The notes under the pieces were generated by a model. The model was not told the origin of the DNA, ran no database searches, and worked only from the letters and a program-made list of their open reading frames with translations. DNA of 64,000 bases. Origin: Amblyomma americanum (Eukaryota > Arthropoda > Arachnida > Ixodida > Ixodidae). Below are positions 1-9,596 of this stretch, in pieces. Position 1 is the first letter of the stretch. Every line of letters begins with the position of its first letter. The stretch covers positions 58,151,368 through 58,215,367 of the forward strand of contig NC_135505.1 of assembly GCF_052857255.1 (NCBI RefSeq), in the 5' to 3' direction. The position numbers and the translations under genes are program-made.

Positions 1-889
1 TCTCAGCCCCTATCAAAGAGCACAACAGAAAAATTTCTGTTACAACAGAGTTTCATGCAGAGTTTTGGTATCGGACAACACAAATTTCTGTGTTAACAAC
101 AGGTATTTTTTTGTATACAGCGATTTCCTGTCGTAACAATTGAGAGTTCTGTCCCAGCAACATATAAAACCGCTATGCTAGAGGAGAAACTGCCGTAGCG
201 ATAGGACCTAAAGCATGTTTGTTGTAGATTGGGACCAGCTCTGTCGTAGTTTTTGACTGGGATGTTGCTCGTTTCCGGAGACTGTTGTTTTGCTTAACAT
301 GTATGTCATAACAAGCCCCTCATTTCATTTTCTTGGCGGCTCAAGAGCTTAAAGGGGGCTGCGATTGTGGCACTCTTGACATCACAGTTAGCATAAGAGG
401 GTCTCGAGTAGCTTCCGCCCTCTCCGTTCGACGACGTCCCATATGACATTCACGGTAATACAGGGAGCACTGCATCCGCCGCTATCGAAGAGGGTGGCGA
501 CGGTGAACACTCTCAGGGCTAGGCAGCACGCAACAAACGCACCCCCGAAAGCAGATTGAACTGTCACCGCCACAAATAAGTTGGTAGAGCACCGAAAGCG
601 ATATGTGGAGGTGATGGGTTCGCATCGCACCATGGTTCTTTTTCTTCTGCTTTCAAATCAGTAACCTTTCCGCGAATGAAATAAATTGCTAGAAAATGAT
701 AACCCCTTAATTTACTTGATTTAGCCCAAAAATTACAAAATAAAAACATCTCACTATAATTTTTGTTCAGGTGACGGTTGGCTTCCATCAGATATAGCCT
801 GTCATAAAGAGCGCCTCATTTCCCTCCTATATATATGTATAAATATATTATGGGGTTTTAATCAGGGGCACAAATGCGTTCCCCCCCCC
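1..889. other. Unassigned duplicated DNA, no gene seen
   Basis: No protein family, RNA gene or terminal repeat is recognisable. Short open frames here are not supported: the matching part of copy 2 (40,636-41,529) carries small indels that disturb them. A run of Cs (885-894) precedes the LTR-like block. Confidence 0.5.
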
Positions 890-1430
890 CTTTAGCCGCC
901 GCTGACACAGTTCAAAACCGCCAGACCCCGCACCGCGATCGCGTACGCTACCCAGCGCACGCCCACCACGGCGGGCCTTTCCCTGAGGGAGCAAAGGAAC
1001 GACAACTCTGACACAAACAGGCATTTATTGCTACAGCAACAATAGCGCCAGCTGGCAACAAATTGCGCTGATGAATCGAGGTCGACCAACACAACAGGAA
1101 GGTTACGAGCGAATCTTCGCCCACGCTAGGGCAAGGGATACTCCAAGCCCGGACGAGAAGGGATACGGGAGGATGTCACCCCGTCACTTCCCCGCCCCGC
1201 TAGCGAAAAGCGGAGCCGCGGGCGAAACGTCCGCTCTAGCCGACGATCCCAACCGAAGAGAGCGATGCTGTAAGCTACATCCTGCGTGCGAGCGCAAGCA
1301 GTCTCTGTGGCGCCCTTCCTTGTTATTTACGGTAACTAACCAGGGAATGTGCCGCTCCTTTGAGGCGATGATGTTGCTGCAGGGTGTATCGCGGAAAAGC
1401 CTTTAGAGGGGTCTCAAGGCAGGTCCCCAA
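890..1430 (-). repeat. LTR-like segment, minus strand (degenerate)
   Basis: Read on the minus strand this is a GC-rich block followed by an AATAAA signal (complement of the tttatt near 1,024) and a further GC-rich tail, an R-U5-like layout for an LTR. No matching second LTR or internal region is present, and the termini are unclear. It is conserved at 41,530-42,070. It could also be part of another non-coding repeat. Confidence 0.3.
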
Positions 1431-1431
1431 A

Positions 1432-1436
<5 letters not shown>

Positions 1437-1495
<59 letters not shown>
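1437..1495. repeat. (TA)n microsatellite, Gypsy target site
   Basis: About 59 bp of almost pure TA directly abut the 5' LTR of the Gypsy element, and more TA repeats (6,577-6,592) follow the 3' LTR. Copy 2 has an uninterrupted TA run at the matching place. The element therefore integrated into this microsatellite, and the target duplication is hidden in the repeat. All tyrosine-isoleucine open frames here come from the TA run. Confidence 0.95.
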
Positions 1496-1497
<2 letters not shown>

Positions 1498-1680
1498 ATA
1501 CGGGAATAAAAGAAGAGGCGGAGAGCGAGTGCGAGCGGCGAGCGCGCGGCTGTAGCACGAGGGAGATAGAACGAGAAAGCTTGGCCGCCGCCGGTCGTGC
1601 TTCGCCGGCTCTCCTCCGTACTGCTGCTATATTTCTCTGGGCGGGCCCGTGGCCACCCCGTGGCATCCCACACCGTAACA
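1496..1680 (+). repeat. 5' LTR of the young Gypsy element
   Basis: This 185 bp repeat begins tgatacggga and ends caccgtaaca. It matches 6,405-6,576 with a 13 bp extra segment (near 1,528-1,540) and about two base changes. Such a short LTR fits small Gypsy-group elements of arthropods. Confidence 0.92.
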
Positions 1681-1683
1681 TTT

Positions 1684-1701
1684 TGGTGGCAGCGGTGGGA
1701 T
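1684..1701 (+). other. Primer-binding-like site
   Basis: Three bases after the 5' LTR lies tggtggcagcggtgggat, which starts with TGG as expected for pairing with a tRNA 3' CCA end. I cannot name the tRNA without a search. Confidence 0.5.
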
Positions 1702-1702
1702 C

Positions 1703-2776
1703 ATGCCGCTCACCCGCTCCCGGAATCAAGCACCCGACGTGCCAGACGACAGGAGTCCACCACCAGCCGATAGCGCCGACGACGCGGCGGCCGGCGCCGC
1801 TACACCTAGGCGCTCGGAGGGGCTCGGCTCTTCGCAGCAGCCGGACGCCGGTGTTGAGCGCCTCCTGGATACAGTCACCCAACGGATGGACGCATGGGAG
1901 GCCCGTCTGTCTGCCCAGGCTGGGGAGATGGAAGCTCACCGGCGCGAACTCCGTCGTCTGGTGCCAGCCGAGCCGAGCACAGGTCAGGTGCCTTTGGGCG
2001 TCCCCGCCGCCGCTGTTTACGGCTCTGCCGTCGCTGGGCCTGCGGTCGTGGCCGCCAATGGCGTGCTCGGCGCGGGTGCGTCCTCGCCGCAGTGTTCGTT
2101 GGACGTTGTGGAATTGCCCACATTTGACGGCACCATCTCGTGGGATGCTTACCGCATCCAGCTGGACAGTACTTCGGCGGCGAGAGGCTAGGACGAGCAA
2201 ATGAAGGCATGGATGCTCGTTGCAAAACTGAGGGGCCGCACCACCGAGCTGCTGCAGAACGTGCCGCCCGACCAGCTGGGCTCTTACACTGTTCTGGCGG
2301 GCCTCCTCGCCGACCACTATGGTGCCTCAGGTCAACCCCGTGTGCAGTACCACCGCCTGCGAGCCCGCCGTCAAGAGCCCGGGGAGACGTACCAGGACCT
2401 CGCCGCCGCCATTGAGCGCCTGGCTCTGCAGTCGCTGCCGGGAGCGCCTCAGAACGCCGTGGCCCTGGTCGGCACCGAGGCGTTTGTCGACGCCATCCGA
2501 CTCCCCGAGGTGCAGCGCTTGGTCCGCTCTGGCCGTCCTGATTCCGTCCGCGCCGCCATGGCGCTCGCCATCGAGGCGGAATTGACTTTGCTGGCCACGC
2601 GGGGGTCGCCACCGTCTGCCGAGCGCAGCGTCCGGGTGCAGGCTCCTCGGTCCGCAGCCCCAACTGCGGCCTCTGTCCGACGCCTGCGTAACGACGTCCG
2701 CAAGACCTGATTCCGCTGCGGCCTGCGGGGACACTACGCGAGGGACTGTGCCGGCCCTCCAACGTCGGGAAACGAT
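1703..2776 (+). pseudogene. gag: gag of the young Gypsy element, two in-frame stops
   Basis: The frame starts at an ATG 22 bp after the LTR and encodes a proline- and alanine-rich N-terminus, then a capsid-like helical region (WDAYRIQLD, KAWMLVAKLRG, ERLALQSLPG) and a zinc knuckle region (RCGLRGHYARDC). The frame is continuous, but a TAG at 2,189-2,191 interrupts the capsid at a place where a tryptophan would fit. A TGA at 2,708-2,710 falls where the first cysteine of the CX2CX4HX4C knuckle belongs. The same frame runs on into the protease. Only a truncated Gag could be made from this copy. Confidence 0.85.
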
Positions 2777-3355
2777 TTGGCGGAACTCCGGGGGCGGAAC
2801 TCCGTCCCCACACTCCTTCGTTCTCCGCGTCCCCTCCTTTCGTCGGCTCCGATTACCACTGATGCTCCTTACATGCTCGTCGACGTCGCCCTGCTTGACC
2901 GGCACGTAAAGGCCTTGGTTGACACTGGAGCGGCTGTCAATGTACTGCACAAATCGTTTGTTGCTAACGCGCCCCACCTGCTTCTGCCAGCCGCCAAAAC
3001 CCGGCTCTTAGCTTTTAACGGCACCCCTGTGGAGCAAGTCGGACGTGTCGTCGTCAACCTGACAGCACTCGGAAATACCATCTCCACCGAGTTTGTTGTC
3101 GCAGACAGCCCTATTGGGCCAGTGGTCCTCGGGTGCGGGTGGTGCCAGCAGGCCGGAGTCGTCCTTAATTTTACTAGAACCAAACCACGGGCGAACCGAA
3201 CTCTCTGTGGGCCGGCTGGCTTAGCCGGGTTTCCAGCCTCGGTGTCGCCCTGTGGCAGTCCCTGGTGTCGGCGACCAAGCGTGCCTCAGCATCTCTGCGT
3301 GACCTCGCGACGAAGTGGCCGTGTCGAGTCAAGCCGTTCGACGTCACTACCGTGA
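2777..3355 (+). CDS. Aspartic protease region of the young Gypsy element
   Basis: In frame with gag, this segment carries the retropepsin signature VDTGAAVNVL (DTGA at 2,921-2,932), a hydrophobic core, and the C-terminal motif VVLGCGW, as in Gypsy proteases that process Gag-Pol. The frame then overlaps the pol frame, which lies one base back (-1). Whether this is a programmed frameshift or an acquired indel cannot be told from a single copy. Translation from gag would be blocked by the two upstream stops. Confidence 0.8.
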   Translation: MAELRGRNSVPTLLRSPRPLLSSAPITTDAPYMLVDVALLDRHVKALVDTGAAVNVLHKSFVANAPHLLLPAAKTRLLAFNGTPVEQVGRVVVNLTALGNTISTEFVVADSPIGPVVLGCGWCQQAGVVLNFTRTKPRANRTLCGPAGLAGFPASVSPCGSPWCRRPSVPQHLCVTSRRSGRVESSRSTSLP

Positions 3356-6300
3356 CTGTGGCGTCCGCCGTGACCCTGCCACCAGGTGCGGCAACGTGGG
3401 TGTATGCCAAGCTTGACAGTCCGGTCACAGCAGACGTGCTGTTCGAACCCATCCGGTGTTCAGCTCCAGCCCGTCAGATGACCTCCCCTCGAAGCCTTCT
3501 GCCTGTGCTCAAAGGAGAGGCCCACGTATTTATACTCAACATCAGCAGCGTACCTCTCGCGCTGACTCCCGGCACGCAATTGGGTACAGCCTCAGTTTTG
3601 GACCCCGGGTCACCAGTGGCGTCTCTGCAACCTGAAGCCCCGCCTCGCCACCCTCCAGCGCCGGCGATCCTATCATGGGAAGAATTTAACTTTGGACCCA
3701 GCCTGACCTGCGCGGAGCTCGCCTCTCTGAAGACCTTGCTGCTCGAGCATCGCAGTTGCCTTGCTCTCAGCGCCGGTGAACTCGGGTGCACTTCCTGGGC
3801 TCAACACCGGATCAACACCGAAAACCGCGGGCCCGTTCATCACCAACCTCGCCGTGCAGCGCCAGCCGAACGGAGAGTCATCCAGCAGCACGTGTGCGAC
3901 ATGCTTGACCAGGGAATCATTGCCCCTTCTTGTAGCCCTTGGTCCTCCCCTGTCGTCCTTGTGCGCAAGAAGGATGGAACATTCCGCTTCTGCGTTGACT
4001 ATCGGAAGCTAAATGCTATTACTAATTGCGACGTGTACCCGCTGCCTCACCTCGACGATGCGCTTGACTGCCTGAAGGGGGCCCGTTATTTTTCCACGCT
4101 AGATCTGCTCTCGGGCTACTGGCAGGTGCCTGTTCACCCCGATGATGCGGAAAAGACGGCTTTCGTAACTCCCGACGGCCTTTACCAGTTCAACCGTATG
4201 CCCTTCGGTCTCTCGAACGCTCCAGCCACCTTCCAGCGTCTCATGGACCGAGTCTTAGGCCATTTGAAGTGGACTATGGCGTTGGTCTACCTGGATGGCG
4301 TTATTGTCTACGCGGCTACATTTGAAGAACACCAGAGACGCCTCAAACTCGTCCTCGAAGCCCTTACCTCTGCTGGGCTTCGCTTAAAACCAAAAAAATG
4401 TTTCTTCGGTTTTGTGGAGGTGACGTACTTGGATCACGTTGTGAGCCGGCATGGCATCCGTCCCGACCCTGAAAAGTTAAAAGCGCTTACAGCTTACGAA
4501 GCTCCCACCACCACCAAGGAGCTCAAAAGTTTCCTTGGATTTGCTTCGCATTTCCGTCGTTTCATTCCGGACTTTGCCAAGCGCAGCGCTCCATTGACCG
4601 CCCTGCTGAAGAATGCACCGTGGAGTTGGACGCAGGCCCAACAGCTCGCGTTTCTTGACGTCAAGCACGCCCTCCTCGAGCCTCCTACATTGGCCCATTA
4701 CGACGAATCGGCCCCCATCGTCCACTACACGGATGCCAGCCAAGATGGGCTCGGCGCTGTCCTCCTGCAAGAAGACGAGTCTGGTGACCACAAAGGCCTA
4801 GCTTATGCCAGCCGCCAGCTTTCGGACGTTGAGCGCCGCCGCCACTCTTCAGAACTCAAGTGCCTCGCCGTTGTCTGGGCCGTCGAGAAGTTCCGTCCCT
4901 ACCTGTACGGCCGTCACTTCACCATAGTCACAGACAATAGCGCTCTCACTTGGCTGCAGTCCGCCAAACATTTGAATGCCAGGATTGCACGCTGGTCCCT
5001 GCAACTTCAAGAGTTCAATTTCACAATAGTGCATCGGCGCGGCTCTGCCCATCAAGATGCCGATTTCCTTTCTCGCCACCCTTGTTCTGTGACGGCTTTG
5101 ACGGACCTAACGCAAGATCCCGCCATTGCTGCCATAATCCACTCCCTTGGCACCGCCGCCGGCGCAGGCCTCCGCCAACTACGCCGGGTCTATCGAATGA
5201 AGGACGACCTCTGGTGTCATGTGAAGCGGCTCCGTGGTCGACCACCCGTCTTGTTGCCAGTTGTGCCGGCAACACTGCGGTCGCAAATCTTGCGCGGCTT
5301 ACACGACGCTCCCACGGCTGGTCACCTTGGTCGCGGCAAGACCTACGCACGAGTGTCGGAGCGGTTTTGGTGGCCTAATATGTCCAGAGATGTCAAGGAA
5401 CACGTGGCGTCCTGCCAGACATGCCAGTACAGAAAACCATCCACAGGTGTAACCAAGCCACCCCCGCAGGCTTTTTCGCCACCAAGTTCACCTTTCGAGC
5501 TGGTTGGACTGGATCATTTGGGCCCGTTTCCGAAGACGCGTGCCGGCAACCGGTATGTTCTGGTTGCGATCGACTACTTCTCCAAGTGGGTCGAAGCACT
5601 GCCCGTTCCAGACACGTCGTCCACTCATGCCGTCGCGTTTGTGGAACAGCATCTCGTTCTTCGGCACGGTGTTCTCCGGCGCCTCCTCACGGACCGTGGG
5701 AGCTGCTTTATGTCCCATGAATTCGAGCGAGCCCTCCGCTCCTTCGGCATTGCGCATTCCACTACATCCGTCAATCATCCGCAGTGCAATGGCCTCGTGG
5801 AGCGTGTTAACCGTACCCTCACGGATATCCTCGCATCCTACGTCGCTCCGTCCCACACAAACTGGGATCGTTTTGTTTCTGCTGCAGCTTTTGCAGTCAA
5901 CACTGCAGCGCAAGAAACAACGCATGTGACGCCGTTCTCAGTCGTCTATGGCAGAACGCCCTCCATCCCTCTCGACGCGCAGTTGGGCCTTCCCCATCCT
6001 ACTGCGTCACCAACTGAATCTGCTCAACGACTTCATTCCGCCCGCCTCGACGCCCAGCGCAACCTCCTCACGGCTCACGCGCGTGTGCAAGCGGCCAACG
6101 CGGCAGCACCACCACATCCCCCCTTCCGGCCCGGTGACTTGGTCCTCGTTCGCCGCACCATCCGTGCGACTGGCCGTGCCGCAAAGCTCTTGCCCCGATA
6201 CCGCGGCCCTTACCGTGTCGTTGCCCGACTCGGCCCCGTGACATACCGCCTCGAAGACCTGCCAGAGCATCGACCATGCGGTGTGCACCACATTTTCCCA

Positions 6301-6369
6301 GAGCATGTTTCAAACATGAAGCGATATGTCTACCCTGCCCAGGAAACCCTGCATCAAAGCACGGCCTGA
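3265..6369 (+). CDS. pol: pol (RT, RNase H, integrase) of the young Gypsy element, RT active site mutated
   Basis: This is a 1,034-residue open frame with a GTG as first possible start; in the element it would be reached by frameshift from protease. The RT shows FRFCVDYRKLNA, STLDLLSGYWQVPV and MPFGLSNAPATFQRLMD, but the catalytic YLDD box reads YLDG (residues 342-345, 4,288-4,299). RNase H shows HYTDASQDGLGAVL and VTDNSALTW. Integrase has the HHCC zinc region (AGHLG to CQTCQ), then IDYFSKW, LLTDRGSCF and NGLVERVN, with the second Asp and Glu 35 residues apart (D-35-E). A basic C-terminal region ends at TGA, 35 bp before the 3' LTR. The frame is intact, yet loss of the second catalytic Asp should abolish DNA synthesis. 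Confidence 0.93.
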   Translation: MSATKRASASLRDLATKWPCRVKPFDVTTVTVASAVTLPPGAATWVYAKLDSPVTADVLFEPIRCSAPARQMTSPRSLLPVLKGEAHVFILNISSVPLALTPGTQLGTASVLDPGSPVASLQPEAPPRHPPAPAILSWEEFNFGPSLTCAELASLKTLLLEHRSCLALSAGELGCTSWAQHRINTENRGPVHHQPRRAAPAERRVIQQHVCDMLDQGIIAPSCSPWSSPVVLVRKKDGTFRFCVDYRKLNAITNCDVYPLPHLDDALDCLKGARYFSTLDLLSGYWQVPVHPDDAEKTAFVTPDGLYQFNRMPFGLSNAPATFQRLMDRVLGHLKWTMALVYLDGVIVYAATFEEHQRRLKLVLEALTSAGLRLKPKKCFFGFVEVTYLDHVVSRHGIRPDPEKLKALTAYEAPTTTKELKSFLGFASHFRRFIPDFAKRSAPLTALLKNAPWSWTQAQQLAFLDVKHALLEPPTLAHYDESAPIVHYTDASQDGLGAVLLQEDESGDHKGLAYASRQLSDVERRRHSSELKCLAVVWAVEKFRPYLYGRHFTIVTDNSALTWLQSAKHLNARIARWSLQLQEFNFTIVHRRGSAHQDADFLSRHPCSVTALTDLTQDPAIAAIIHSLGTAAGAGLRQLRRVYRMKDDLWCHVKRLRGRPPVLLPVVPATLRSQILRGLHDAPTAGHLGRGKTYARVSERFWWPNMSRDVKEHVASCQTCQYRKPSTGVTKPPPQAFSPPSSPFELVGLDHLGPFPKTRAGNRYVLVAIDYFSKWVEALPVPDTSSTHAVAFVEQHLVLRHGVLRRLLTDRGSCFMSHEFERALRSFGIAHSTTSVNHPQCNGLVERVNRTLTDILASYVAPSHTNWDRFVSAAAFAVNTAAQETTHVTPFSVVYGRTPSIPLDAQLGLPHPTASPTESAQRLHSARLDAQRNLLTAHARVQAANAAAPPHPPFRPGDLVLVRRTIRATGRAAKLLPRYRGPYRVVARLGPVTYRLEDLPEHRPCGVHHIFPEHVSNMKRYVYPAQETLHQSTA

Positions 6370-6394
6370 CTTCTCCGCTCCCCCCCCCCCCCCC

Positions 6395-6404
6395 GGTGGA
6401 AAGG
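6395..6404 (+). other. Polypurine tract of the young Gypsy element
   Basis: Purine-rich ggtggaaagg directly precedes the TG of the 3' LTR, the position where plus-strand synthesis is primed. It follows an unbroken C run of about 15 bases (6,380-6,394) that may be polymorphic or hard to sequence. Confidence 0.65.
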
Positions 6405-6576
6405 TGATACGGGAATAAAAGAAGAGGCGGAGAGCGAGCGCGCGGCTCTAGCACGAGGGAGATAGAACGAGAAAGCTTGGCCGCCGCCGGTCGTGCTTCG
6501 CCGGCTCTCCTCCGTACTGCTGCTATATTTCTCTGGGCGGGCCCGTGGCCACCCAGTGGCATCCCACACCGTAACA
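6405..6576 (+). repeat. 3' LTR of the young Gypsy element
   Basis: This 172 bp copy of the 5' LTR starts tgatacggga and ends ccgtaaca, followed by the TA run at 6,577-6,592. It lacks the 13 bp segment found in the 5' LTR. Confidence 0.92.
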
Positions 6577-6592
6577 ATATATATATATATAT

Positions 6593-6839
6593 ATGTTACG
6601 AAAGTAGGTAGCGTTGGCTCCGCAGAATAAAGATCTAAGAGAAGTGGGCACTTCTACAAAGACACTTTCATTTATCAACGTTTCGACCGCGGTGCGGTCT
6701 TCTTCAGGCGATACCTGTATTTTGGTTCTTGCTATTTTCTACATTACAAGAGCTTTGTTTTCAGTAAGAGTGGCGTTTTTGTGATCAGGAGCTGGTATTC
6801 TATGGATACAAGCCAACTTCAATTTCTCCTCAGTGTCCC
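6593..6839 (-). mobile_element. Penelope-like element end fragment (inferred), only in copy 1
   Basis: This 247 bp block lies between the TA run and the start of the minus-strand Gypsy relic. On the minus strand it contains cctgaagaagaccgc and its stem partner followed by cgaaacgttgataaat, a signature I associate with ends of Penelope-like elements. Copy 2 has a different, LTR-like block here (42,115-42,355), so this piece replaced the Gypsy LTR in copy 1. No coding part is present. Confidence 0.45.
6670..6712 (-). ncRNA. Hammerhead-ribozyme-like motif (tentative)
   Basis: On the minus strand the order is CTGAAGA, a 6 bp stem (gaccgc/gcggtc with a 3-base loop), then GAAAC. This resembles the hammerhead core CUGANGA, stem II, GAAA described in Penelope-like elements. 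One extra A lies between the core and stem II, and no convincing stem III loop is seen, so a single unit may be inactive. Confidence 0.3.
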
Positions 6840-6840
6840 T

Positions 6841-7988
6841 TTAATAGGGCTTCAAGAGGGTGACGTGAACGACATCGCGGCCACGGCGGTGATGGTCCGA
6901 AGAAGGTGTTACCGGTTGGATAATGTAGTTGACAGTTGACGTCCGCTCTAAGATGCGGTAAGTGCCGATGCACTTGGCCGAAAATTTGGACGTAGGCAGA
7001 ACAGAGAGCGAGACCAGTGAGCCAGTGGAGAAATGAACAGCGGGCGTGTCTTTCACGGAATCATGGTGGCGGAGGCTTTGACGTTCGGCGGCGAAGGAGC
7101 GAGCCAACTGGCGGCACTGCTCGGAATGGCAATTGATGTCAGAAAGGGAAATATATTCCTACCTTTCGGGGTTTTATGGAAGGATTCTATCCAGCATAAA
7201 AGAAGGTTCGCATCCGAATAAAAGAGAGAACGGGGAAAAGTGGCGGTTTTATATGCGTAGGTGGCGAACGGAAGAACCTGATCCCACTTAGAGTTGTCGG
7301 AGCGAATGTACATGGCGATCATGTCCGCAAGAGGCCGGCTGAAGCGTTCTGTGAGGCCGTTGGCTTGAGGGTGGTAAGCAGTAGTGGTGCGGCGGACTGT
7401 GTGGCACCCAGCGAGAAGCTCGCGAAGAACTTAAGACAAGAAAACACGGTTGTCGTCACTGAGAAGTTCTCGAAGAACGCCGTGGCGCAGGACAAAGTGA
7501 TGAAGAAGGAAGAAGGCTACATCGCGAGCAGTAGCTGCAGGTAGGGCAGCGGCCTCCGCATTCCGAGTGAGGTGGTCCGCGGCGACTATAATCCAGCGAT
7601 TCCCAGCGGTCTTGAAGGACAGTGGCCCATATAGGTCGATACCCACACGACCGAAAGGGCCAACCGGACACGGTATTGGCTGTAACGGGATAGTCGAAAA
7701 GCGAGGTGTCGACTTCCGCTGCTGACAAGCAATGTAGGTGCAAACGTAGCGACGATAGAAGTTGTACATGCCCCACCAATATTACCTCTGGCGTAGTCGC
7801 GCGCACGTTTTTAGCGAGCCAGCGTGAGCGCTCTGAAGATCTGCATGGTAGTGTTCATAAATCTCAGATCGGATATGTCTGGGAATCACAAGAAGCGACT
7901 TTCGGTACAGAAGATCGTCGCGGAGGGCAAAATAGGAAGCTTGGCGACGAAGGGCCCTCGGGAAGGAGGCCTTAGAGCGCGCACGAAG
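6841..7988 (-). pseudogene. Integrase and pol C-terminus of the minus-strand Gypsy relic, copy 1
   Basis: Minus-strand pieces encode the HHCC linker region (RSEIYEHYHADLQSAHAG), the core entry GIDLYGPLSF, an Asp in AADHLTRNAEA, a damaged second Asp box (LLSDDNRVF, where copy 2 has LLSDHGRGF), the TERFSRPLADMIA glutamate region, and a C-terminus ending VTLLKPY. Frameshifts near 7,770 and around 7,050-7,110 split the frame. The N-terminal end is interrupted by the TIR element at 7,991. Confidence 0.85.
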
Positions 7989-7990
7989 TA

Positions 7991-9594
7991 CCGCATTTAC
8001 GCGCATAATTTGCGTACTTTTTATTCAGACATTAGGGCTCGAAGAAGGGGGGCGCAAATTACGCGGGGATTTAGCGAGCACGACTTAAAAACTTCACAAA
8101 GGTCATAACGCGCAATATACGTATAGTGTATGTTGCTGCGTATACGTCAGCACCCGGACCTGCACGCCACGCTGGCCACCCCCGAAAAAAGTTCACTCTA
8201 AACGAAAAGCCGCACATCACCCCCCCCCCCCCTCCCCTTTGCGTGATGGCATGAAGGTGCTTGGATGAAGCTGAAAAAGACGCTGAAACAGTGTCATCGC
8301 TTGCGGCTCAGCCAGTTATTTGGTAGTTCCGGATTCCGTAAGTTTGCTTTCGCAACTTCGTCCGGGATAGCAAGCGCTAATCAATAAATCAATTATCACA
8401 CCACACAATTCTTTAAAGGGGCTGTGAAGAGGGCTCTAATAAAGTTGCGGCACGCCTAGGATATTGAAGCACGCCGCTTCACGAATAGTGTCCAGCAAGG
8501 ATTTTTTAAATGCACTCTGTAGATGCTTAGTTATCTGTAGTTAAAATTTCAATTTCAGCGTCTTCGCGCCTTTCCCTCTCCTTTCGTCACTTCTTGCACG
8601 CTGGAAGGTAAGCGCTCCTTCGGCAACCCCCCTCTGGGAGCGGAGCTTCCTGACCCGCCGGAGCTAAGCGGCTTATTGGCCGCGGTCACGGTAGCTGCCT
8701 GACGTCTGAAAGAATCTAACCAATGACCACCTCTTTCCTTGTCTACGCAGATGCGGGGACAAAGGAGGGTGCGAGCATGAAAAAGTCGCCGCGAAGGGCT
8801 CGCCACCTTTGACGCGTGTGTGGGTCGTCTTCTACGTGTAGCAGAGTATTATTTGGCTCTGGTTTTCATGGTAACACAGTCCAGTGATGAGGTGAGTTAA
8901 TGTGCTCTTTTCGGAAGGCGTTTCAGAGCCCCTTTACCAGTACCGCGCGAGTGTTGACCGAACTGCTTGTCGGCGCCTTATCACGGCGCGGAGCTGCGAT
9001 GCCAGCGAGAATAGCCACGTGCACACAAGTTTGCAGACACAACGATTGTCGTCTATGGGCAAACTTGTGCGCACGCGGTTATTCTCGCTGGCTTCGCCGC
9101 TCCGCGCCGTAATAAGGCGCTGACAAACAGTTTGACACTTGCCGTATAGTTGTGATATCCCATCGCAAGACACGACCGAAAAACCAAACACAAGCAGTCA
9201 GAGCGACCAAGAAATGCGTAGCCGGCAGTTGAGTCACATGCATCAGCCAAACAAACAGAGGAGTTGGCTCTTCTATCAGCTGCCGATCCTCCTCGGAAGC
9301 GCTGCTGGCCGTTCCGAGTGGCGATGCCGCTGGTGGCGCCGCGATTGTAACAGCGGCCTCTGACACCACCATGAACGCCCAGTGCACAAAATGTTCAAAA
9401 AGCCTTTCGAACAAACACGCGGAATAGCCGAATGCTACTGGGTAGAGCCATAGGGTAGAGCCCGCGTGCATGATGGTGGTCTAGCACACCTCGGTGTGTA
9501 AAATATGCTAGTAAAAATGTTTTTTTGTAAACCCGGGTTATAAGTTAAGGGTGCGCGAATTATGCGAGGGCGCAAATTATGCGCATAAACACGG
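7991..9594. mobile_element. TIR element with TA target duplication (mariner/pogo-like MITE), copy 1
   Basis: The block starts ccgcatttacgcgcataatt and ends with its inverted complement (24 bp, about three mismatches). TA dinucleotides flank both sides (7,989-7,990 and 9,595-9,596), the target choice of Tc1/mariner-type elements. It sits inside the Gypsy pol relic, and removing it restores the domain order. No transposase is recognisable in 1.6 kb, so it is non-autonomous. It contains a long hairpin at 8,961-9,133. Confidence 0.75.
8961..9133. repeat. Near-perfect inverted repeat (about 74 bp arms, 24 bp loop), copy 1
   Basis: The left arm 8,961-9,034 and right arm 9,059-9,132 are reverse complements with only a few mismatches. 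The loop itself contains a short inverted motif (gacaacgattgtc-like). A transcript would fold into a long hairpin. It may be a nested foldback element or the subterminal structure of the host MITE. Confidence 0.85.
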
Positions 9595-9596
9595 TA

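Larger units (their letters stand above)
1496..6576 (+). mobile_element. Gypsy (Ty3-like) LTR retrotransposon, near full length, present only in copy 1
   Basis: This 5.1 kb element has LTRs that start TG and end CA, a primer-binding-like site after the 5' LTR, gag, protease, reverse transcriptase, RNase H and integrase in Gypsy order, and a purine stretch before the 3' LTR. The LTRs differ by roughly two substitutions and one 13 bp indel, so the insertion is young. It is inserted in a TA microsatellite and is absent from copy 2, so it arrived after the duplication or is polymorphic. It is nevertheless defective: gag has two in-frame stops and the RT active site is mutated. No env-like third frame is present. 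Confidence 0.93.

Noticed and set aside
1434..2204. 256-codon plus-strand frame beginning in the TA repeat
   Set aside because: Its start is microsatellite-encoded Tyr/Ile and it overlaps gag in another frame.
1403..2317. 304-codon minus-strand frame across the 5' LTR and gag
   Set aside because: It is the opposite-strand shadow of GC-rich gag and runs through the TA repeat; no domain is recognised.
3265..6369. Possible retroviral origin with envelope gene
   Set aside because: Only 35 bp separate pol from the 3' LTR; there is no third frame, so it is a retrotransposon.
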